Assembly: GCA_934122035.1 (NCBI GenBank) | Contig: CAKOVP010000018.1 | Span: 1 to 28,178 of the forward strand | Length of the DNA stretch: 28,178 bases | Origin: an uncultured Clostridia bacterium | GTDB taxonomy: Bacteria; Bacillota; Clostridia; TANB77; CAG-508 | Direction of reading: 5' to 3' | Shown here: positions 23,490 through 28,178 of the stretch, piece by piece | Layout: each line of letters begins with the position of its first letter | Numbering within the stretch: position 1 is the stretch's first letter | Notes under the pieces: model-generated | What the model saw: the letters and a program-made list of their open reading frames with translations, nothing else | Database searches by the model: none | Told to the model about the DNA's origin: nothing | Translations under genes and position numbers: made by a program

Positions 23490-24218
23490 TTATTTCTTTA
23501 AATCTTCGTAAGAAGTTGCATCTATTTGTCTATTTAATTCTGTAGCTTGATTTTGCTCTAAATATCCGTATTCTCTCATAGAAGAAACTACCTTTTTTTG
23601 TCTACTTTTTGTTAAATCAAAATTGATATTAGGAGCGTATACACTAGGAGCATTAGGAATACCAGCAAGCATAGTTGCGTCATATAAAGTCATGTCTTGG
23701 ACATCTTTATTTAAATATCCTTTGCATGCTTCACCAATTCCATAATATCCATTTCCAAAGTAAATAGTATTCACATAAAGCTCTAAAATTTCATCTTTAG
23801 AATATTTTTTTTCAAGCTCATAACCCAAAATTATTTCAGCCATTTTACGGCTTACAACATTATCAGATGTTATAAAATATAAATTTTTAGCAGTTTGCTG
23901 TGTAATAGTACTTCCGCCTTCGGCAAATTCTTTTTGCTTAAAGTTGCTAACAATTGCACGACATATTGCAATGATGTCAACAGCACTATGCTCTCTAAAT
24001 CTGTGGTCCTCAACAGCAATTACAGCATTTTTGTAGTAATCTGGAAGACTAGAAATTGAAACAAAACTTTCAGAAGATTTTATACTATTTACTTTATCTT
24101 CTAAACTTATTTCTGAAAGCTTTTTATCATATAATTGCTTACCTTGAATAAAGCAGAATCCACCAGCAATCAGAGCTACAATTAAAATAAATGATATTAA
24201 TTTTCTAATAAATCTCAT
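23490..24218 (-). CDS. Monofunctional peptidoglycan glycosyltransferase (GT51)
   Basis: GT51 enzymes polymerise lipid II into glycan strands outside the membrane. The 242-residue protein has an N-terminal membrane anchor (about 5-24). The family motifs follow in order: AVIAVEDHRFREHSAVD (catalytic Glu, about 70), EGGSTITQQTAKNLYF (about 100-115), EIILGYELEKKYSKDEILEL leading into YVNTIYFGNGYYGI, and LAGIPNAPSVYAPN. There is no transpeptidase domain, so this is an MtgA-like stand-alone form. HSAVD replaces the usual HxGxD in motif 1, a minor deviation. AGAGGA precedes the ATG. The gene lies 15 bp downstream of asnS on the same strand and probably shares its transcript. Confidence 0.9.
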   Translation of the reverse strand: MRFIRKLISFILIVALIAGGFCFIQGKQLYDKKLSEISLEDKVNSIKSSESFVSISSLPDYYKNAVIAVEDHRFREHSAVDIIAICRAIVSNFKQKEFAEGGSTITQQTAKNLYFITSDNVVSRKMAEIILGYELEKKYSKDEILELYVNTIYFGNGYYGIGEACKGYLNKDVQDMTLYDATMLAGIPNAPSVYAPNINFDLTKSRQKKVVSSMREYGYLEQNQATELNRQIDATSYEDLKK

Positions 24219-24233
24219 AAAACTTATTCCTCT

Positions 24234-25622
24234 CTAGAAATCACAGTTGTTTGGTGTTCTAGGGTAAGGGATAACATCTCTAATATTTTCCATACCAGTT
24301 ATATACATAAGCAGTCTTTCAAATCCAAGACCAAAACCAGAGTGAATATCTGTACCGTATTTACGAAGGTCCATATACCAATATAAAGGATCTGGATCTA
24401 TACCCATAGTCTTCATACGTTTTAGAAGTTTATCATAATCTTCCTCTCTTTGAGAACCACCCATAATTTCGCCAGCACCTGGAACTTCCAAGTCCACTGC
24501 AGCAACAGTTTTACCATCTGGATTTACTTTCATATAATAAGACTTAATATCCTTTGGCCAATTTTTAACAAAAACAGGGCCATTAAAATATTCAGTAATA
24601 TATTTTTCGTGTTCCTTTGCTAAATCTTCACCATAATCTGGAGTAAATTCCCATTTTCTATCAGCTTTTTTTAGAATATCTATAACATCTTTGTGATCTA
24701 TTCTAACAAAATTAGAATTTACAAGTTTGGTAAGTTTTTCAATTAAACCATTTTCAATAAACTTATCACAAAATGCGATTTCCTCTGGGCATCTTTCCAA
24801 TACCTTAGAAACAACATATTTTAAACATTCTTCTTCTATATCCATTAATCCGTCTAAATCACAGAAAGAGATTTCTGGTTCAATCATCCAAAATTCGTTT
24901 GCATGAGTTTTAGTATTAGAATTTTCTGAACGAAGAGTAGGTCCAAATGTGTAAATTTTACCAAAACTTTGTGCAAAAGTTTCACCATGAAGTTGGCCAG
25001 ATCCTGTAATATAAGCTTTTTTACCAAATAAATCTTCACTAAAATCTGTTTTTCCATCCTTTTGAGGTAATGGCTTGTCCAAATTTAAAGTTGTTAGCTT
25101 AAACATTTCAGCAGAACCTTCACAGTCTGCACAAGTAATAATTGGAGTATTTACATACACATAACCATTACTTTGAAAATACTCGTGAATAGCAAATGCA
25201 GCAACACTTCTAATTCTAAAAACTGCACTAAAAGTATTAGTTCTTGGACGTAAATGTGCAACGGTTCTTAAATATTCAAAGCTATGTCTTTTCTTTTGAA
25301 GAGGATAACTTTGGTCAGCTGTACTGAATATGTCTATATTATTTGCATGAAGTTCAAATGCTTGTTTTGCACTTTCAGTCTTTACAATCTTTCCAGAAAC
25401 TGTAATAGTAGAACTAATAGTAAGTTTGCAAATATCTTCAAAATTATCTAAACTATCATTAAAAACAATTTGTAAATTATTAAAAAATGAACCATCATTA
25501 ATTTCTATAAAACCAAAGGTCTTAGAATCTCTAACAGTTCTAACCCATCCTGAGATTTCAACGTCTTTTTCAATGTACTTGTCAGTATCTTTGTATAAAT
25601 CTTTAATAGTTACCTTATCCAT
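24234..25622 (-). CDS. asnS: Asparaginyl-tRNA synthetase
   Basis: A class IIb synthetase of 462 residues that charges tRNA-Asn. The N-terminal OB-fold reads VEISGWVRTVRDSKTFGFIE (about 22-41). The catalytic core contains motif 2, FGPTLRSENSNTKTHANEFW, then EPEISFCDLDGLMDIEEE, and motif 3, GFGLGFERLLMYITGMENIR, near the C-terminus. THANEFWMIEPE and the RTPNN ending distinguish AsnRS from AspRS. The ATG at 25622 has AGGAG 8 bases away; the longer frame to 25685 runs through the promoter and is rejected. The GT51 gene follows in the same direction. Confidence 0.96.
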   Translation of the reverse strand: MDKVTIKDLYKDTDKYIEKDVEISGWVRTVRDSKTFGFIEINDGSFFNNLQIVFNDSLDNFEDICKLTISSTITVSGKIVKTESAKQAFELHANNIDIFSTADQSYPLQKKRHSFEYLRTVAHLRPRTNTFSAVFRIRSVAAFAIHEYFQSNGYVYVNTPIITCADCEGSAEMFKLTTLNLDKPLPQKDGKTDFSEDLFGKKAYITGSGQLHGETFAQSFGKIYTFGPTLRSENSNTKTHANEFWMIEPEISFCDLDGLMDIEEECLKYVVSKVLERCPEEIAFCDKFIENGLIEKLTKLVNSNFVRIDHKDVIDILKKADRKWEFTPDYGEDLAKEHEKYITEYFNGPVFVKNWPKDIKSYYMKVNPDGKTVAAVDLEVPGAGEIMGGSQREEDYDKLLKRMKTMGIDPDPLYWYMDLRKYGTDIHSGFGLGFERLLMYITGMENIRDVIPYPRTPNNCDF

Positions 25623-25656
25623 AACAAAATCTCCTATCCTTATATAAACTAAAAAG

Positions 25657-25685
25657 ATTATACATTTATAAGAGGAAAAAATCAA
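25657..25685 (-). promoter_or_regulatory. Sigma-A promoter of asnS
   Basis: Minus strand: TTGATT (25685-25680), a 17-bp spacer and TATAAT (25662-25657), 35 bp upstream of the ATG. No T-box or other leader is seen. Confidence 0.75.
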
Positions 25686-25737
25686 GTAAAATATGCTTAA
25701 ATGTAAAGACTTTGCGATAAATGAAAAAGAGATGATA

Positions 25738-25766
25738 TTGACTTTTCATTTTCTAAAATATATAAT
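25738..25766 (+). promoter_or_regulatory. Sigma-A promoter of mutL
   Basis: TTGACT (25738-25743), a 17-bp spacer and TATAAT (25761-25766), divergent from the asnS promoter with about 50 bp between the two -35 elements. Confidence 0.8.
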
Positions 25767-25799
25767 TTACCATATCAAAGGAAAAGAATAGGAAAAAAT

Positions 25800-27515
25800 A
25801 TGGGAAATATAGTTTTATTAGATGACTTAACAATAAACAAAATCGCAGCAGGAGAAGTTATAGAAAGACCTGCAAATGTAGTAAAAGAACTTGCAGAAAA
25901 TGCAATAGATGCAGGAGCAAATAAAATTTGTATAGAAATAAAAAATGGGGGAAAGACTTTCATAAGAGTAACAGATAATGGTAAGGGCATATTAGAAGAA
26001 GATATGCCCCTTGCTTTTGAACGCCATGCAACAAGCAAAATAAGAAAAATAGAAGATCTAGAAAAGGTTTATTCAATGGGGTTTAGAGGCGAAGCTGTAG
26101 CAAGTATTTCGTCTGTTTCTAAGTTTACAATGATAACAAAAACAAAAGATGATATATTAGGACATAAAATGGTAGTGCAAGGGGAGCACGTACTAGAAAG
26201 AGAAGATGTTGGGGCACCACAAGGCACCACAATTATTGTAGAAGAACTATTTTACAATACCCCAGTAAGATTTAAATTTTTGAAGCAAGATGCTGCCGAA
26301 TTTAGATATATAAAAGAGCTAGTACAAAATATGGCTTTAGCAAATTTAAACGTTGCATTTGAATTAATAAATGATTCAAAAACAGTTTTTCGTTCAGTTG
26401 GAAATAATTCGATAAAAGATTTAATTTACATTCTGTATGGCAAAGATTTAAAGGACAATGTAATTGATGTAAATTATAACAGTGGAAATATAGAAATAAC
26501 TGGAGTAATAGGAAATACATTTATTGCAAGAGACAACAGAAAAGATCAAATATTTTTCCTAAATGGAAGAAATATAAAAAATCCGATACTTACAAACAGT
26601 ACAGACCAAGCATTTAAAGGTTCTATTGGAATTGGAAAATATGGATTTGCAATATTAAACATAAAAATGCCAGCGGATTATTATGATGTAAATGTTCATC
26701 CAACCAAAAGAGATGTAAGATTTAAAAATGAAGATGAGGTTTATAAAGCTGTATACCATGCAATAAAAAGTACTATGCTTAATAAAGAATTTTTAGGAGA
26801 TAATCAAATAGAAATAAACTCAGAGAAAGAAAAATATGTAAGCAATGAACTATCTTTTGTAACCAATAATCTAGCATCAAATGAAATATTAAAAAATGAA
26901 AATGAAACAGTAGAAGAAGCAATAACAAGAGAGAATAAGAGAAAAGTAGAATATAAATATTTAGGAATTTTATTAAGAACTTACATAATAGTAGAAATTA
27001 AAGATGAACTATATTTAATAGACCAACATGCTGCACACGAAAGAATATTGTATGAACAAATAAAAGAAAATTATAAAAAAAATATTCAAAATAATACTCA
27101 AATGATGTTAGTGTCACAGGTTGTAAATCTATCACATAAAGAGCTTCAATTTGTTAATGAAAATTTAGAAATGTTTAAAAATATAGGATTTGAATTAGAA
27201 CCATTTGGAAACAACAGCATAAAAGTAAATGGTATACCAGACTTAGAGTATAAAGCAAACAAAAATGACTTATTTTTAGATATTTTGGATGAGATGATAT
27301 CAAACGAAAGAACACAAGTAAAAGATGTTGAAGAAAGATTTATTGCAACAGTTGCTTGTAAAGCAGCCGTAAAAGCACATATGGACTTAGATAGAGAAGA
27401 AGTAGACTATTTAATAACAACACTATTATCATTAAAAAATCCATATACTTGCCCTCATGGTAGACCTACCACAATAAAAGTAAGTAAAGAAGAGATTATG
27501 AAAAAATTAAGTTGA
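25800..27515 (+). CDS. mutL: DNA mismatch repair protein MutL
   Basis: MutL links mismatch recognition by MutS to strand removal. The 571-residue protein has the GHKL ATPase motifs: KELAENAIDAGA (about 29-40), DNGKGI, and GFRGEAVASISSVSKF (about 95-110). These are followed by the transducer segment DYYDVNVHPTKRDVRF near 295-310. The C-terminal domain carries the endonuclease motif DQHAAHERILYEQ (about 410), ACKAAVKAH and CPHGRPT. It is therefore the nicking type of MutL used by bacteria without MutH. Its own promoter lies upstream and no mutS is within the window, whereas mutS-mutL is a common pairing. AGGA precedes the ATG. Confidence 0.96.
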   Translation: MGNIVLLDDLTINKIAAGEVIERPANVVKELAENAIDAGANKICIEIKNGGKTFIRVTDNGKGILEEDMPLAFERHATSKIRKIEDLEKVYSMGFRGEAVASISSVSKFTMITKTKDDILGHKMVVQGEHVLEREDVGAPQGTTIIVEELFYNTPVRFKFLKQDAAEFRYIKELVQNMALANLNVAFELINDSKTVFRSVGNNSIKDLIYILYGKDLKDNVIDVNYNSGNIEITGVIGNTFIARDNRKDQIFFLNGRNIKNPILTNSTDQAFKGSIGIGKYGFAILNIKMPADYYDVNVHPTKRDVRFKNEDEVYKAVYHAIKSTMLNKEFLGDNQIEINSEKEKYVSNELSFVTNNLASNEILKNENETVEEAITRENKRKVEYKYLGILLRTYIIVEIKDELYLIDQHAAHERILYEQIKENYKKNIQNNTQMMLVSQVVNLSHKELQFVNENLEMFKNIGFELEPFGNNSIKVNGIPDLEYKANKNDLFLDILDEMISNERTQVKDVEERFIATVACKAAVKAHMDLDREEVDYLITTLLSLKNPYTCPHGRPTTIKVSKEEIMKKLS

Positions 27516-27540
27516 AAATTTTACATTTTCAGCTTTTTCT
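27511..27540 (+). terminator. Terminator overlapping the mutL stop
   Basis: AGTTGAAAAT (27511-27520) pairs with ATTTTCAGCT (27526-27535) with one G-T pair and a 5-nt loop, then a T run. The mutL TGA is in the left arm. Confidence 0.72.
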
Positions 27541-27553
27541 ATGTAATTTTGTA

Positions 27554-27582
27554 TTGACATAACACAAAAAAAGTACTATTAT
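27554..27582 (+). promoter_or_regulatory. Sigma-A promoter of the thrS T-box transcript
   Basis: TTGACA (27554-27559), a 17-bp spacer and TATTAT (27577-27582), about 20 bp before the start of T-box stem I. Confidence 0.85.
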
Positions 27583-27599
27583 AAGAATATGTGAATAGA

Positions 27600-27810
27600 T
27601 AAGCAATGAGACAAAGTAAAATAAAGGTTACTTTTAGAGAAGAATTGTCATAGGCTGAAAGCAATTCTAAGCAAACATATTTGAAAAACTACCTCACAGG
27701 AAACTGGCGGAAGCTTGCTTAGTAAATTAAGTAAAAAATTAGGATGGAACCGTGTAAATAAAATTACACTCCTAAGTGCAAAAATGCATTTTAGGGGTGT
27801 ATTTTTTGCA
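27600..27810 (+). promoter_or_regulatory. T-box riboswitch leader of thrS
   Basis: T-box leaders read tRNA charging and stop transcription when the cognate tRNA is charged. Stem I begins around AATGAGACAAAG (27606-27617), and its base closes on the CTCA at 27693-27696. Next to it are the threonine codons ACT (27688-27690) and ACC (27691-27693), the specifier candidates. The distal part includes AGAATTG and CAATTCT around GGCTGAAAG. The T-box sequence AGGATGGAACCGTG is at 27741-27754. The terminator is TACACTCCTAA (27765-27775) with TTAGGGGTGTA (27791-27801) plus six T. The next gene is thrS, agreeing with a Thr specifier; the exact register of the specifier loop is not certain. Confidence 0.9.
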
Positions 27811-27933
27811 TAAAGCAACAATTATAAAAAAGAAATTGTATAAGCTAAATTCAATTAAAATCGAATAAAAAAGAATATAGATTGTAATTGTAAAAGTATA
27901 ATTTTCAATTTCTTAAGAATGGGAGGATTTTTT

Positions 27934-28178
27934 ATGATAATTACATTAAAAGATGGAAGCAAAAGAGAAGTACAGGAAGGAATTTCCGTAATAGACCTTG
28001 CAAAAGAAATTAGCGAAGGTTTAGCAAGAGTTGCAACTGCAGGAAGAGTAGATGGAAAGGTTGTTGATTTAAGATACAATTTAAACAAAGACTGCAATGT
28101 AGAAATTTTAACATTTGATGATGAAGATGGAAAAAAAGCATATTGGCATACAACATCTCACATAATGGCACAAGCTAT
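27934..28178 (+). CDS. thrS: Threonyl-tRNA synthetase (5' end, cut by the window)
   Basis: Only the first 81 residues are present. MIITLKDGSKREVQEGISVI starts the N-terminal TGS domain, and AYWHTTSHIMAQA is the start of the editing domain segment typical of ThrRS. ThrRS charges tRNA-Thr and removes misactivated serine. The ATG has GGGAGG 7 bases upstream. Expression should be controlled by the T-box leader 120 bp upstream, so threonine starvation would raise it. The 3' end lies outside the window. Confidence 0.93.
   Translation, partial: MIITLKDGSKREVQEGISVIDLAKEISEGLARVATAGRVDGKVVDLRYNLNKDCNVEILTFDDEDGKKAYWHTTSHIMAQA

Noticed and set aside
27855..28097. 80-codon minus-strand frame over the thrS start
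   Set aside because: It overlaps the certain thrS 5' end and has no SD or recognisable motif.

Overview
The window reads as the chromosome of a spore-forming, low-GC (roughly 30% G+C by eye) anaerobic Firmicute, most likely an uncultured gut-type member of the Clostridia. Evidence: strongly A-biased codon use, G-rich Shine-Dalgarno sites with TTG starts, the sporulation sigma factor SigK, a sleB-ypeB germination pair, an alpha/beta-type SASP, a SufCBDSU iron-sulfur locus, a T-box before thrS, and many near-consensus sigma-A promoters with 17-bp spacers.

Layout. 1-3610: the 3' end of a TrmR-type O-methyltransferase, a minus-strand CmpB-like membrane protein, an unrecognised coiled-coil protein with its own promoter, and a U32-family tRNA hydroxylase (TrhP type). 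TrmR and TrhP together make 5-methoxyuridine at the tRNA wobble position. 3626-3776 is a 151-bp imperfect hairpin between convergent genes. 3790-6873: a DUF368 (PopT-type) polyprenyl-phosphate transporter, sigK, and a UgtP/MurG-like glycolipid glycosyltransferase. 7121-9248: sleB, ypeB and a SASP gene (spore germination and DNA protection). 9519-12567: murF, ddl and yqeK in one operon, so the D-Ala-D-Ala ligase sits next to the enzyme that uses its product. 12637-13536: a zinc-finger-less DnaJ/CbpA-type co-chaperone whose promoter spacer is filled by a palindrome.

13571-16428: a perfect consensus promoter drives two small proteins I do not recognise, followed by a complete VirD4/TraG-like coupling ATPase. 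No relaxase, VirB4 or other conjugation gene is visible. This is the best candidate for an undescribed system here.

16628-23430: sufC-sufB-sufD-sufS-sufU-mnmA. The SUF scaffold and the cysteine desulfurase are linked to the tRNA 2-thiouridylase, so sulfur mobilised by SufS/SufU could feed both Fe-S assembly and s2U34 synthesis. The intergenic gaps of this locus, and only these, hold a family of short REP-like palindromes (TCGCCC...GGGCGA around a GGGACG core). The sufD-sufS gap also holds a roughly 380-bp nested inverted repeat.

23490-28178: a monofunctional GT51 peptidoglycan glycosyltransferase and asnS on the minus strand, then a divergent promoter pair to mutL, and finally a T-box-controlled thrS that runs off the window. 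No rRNA, tRNA, CRISPR array, transposase or prophage gene was found.
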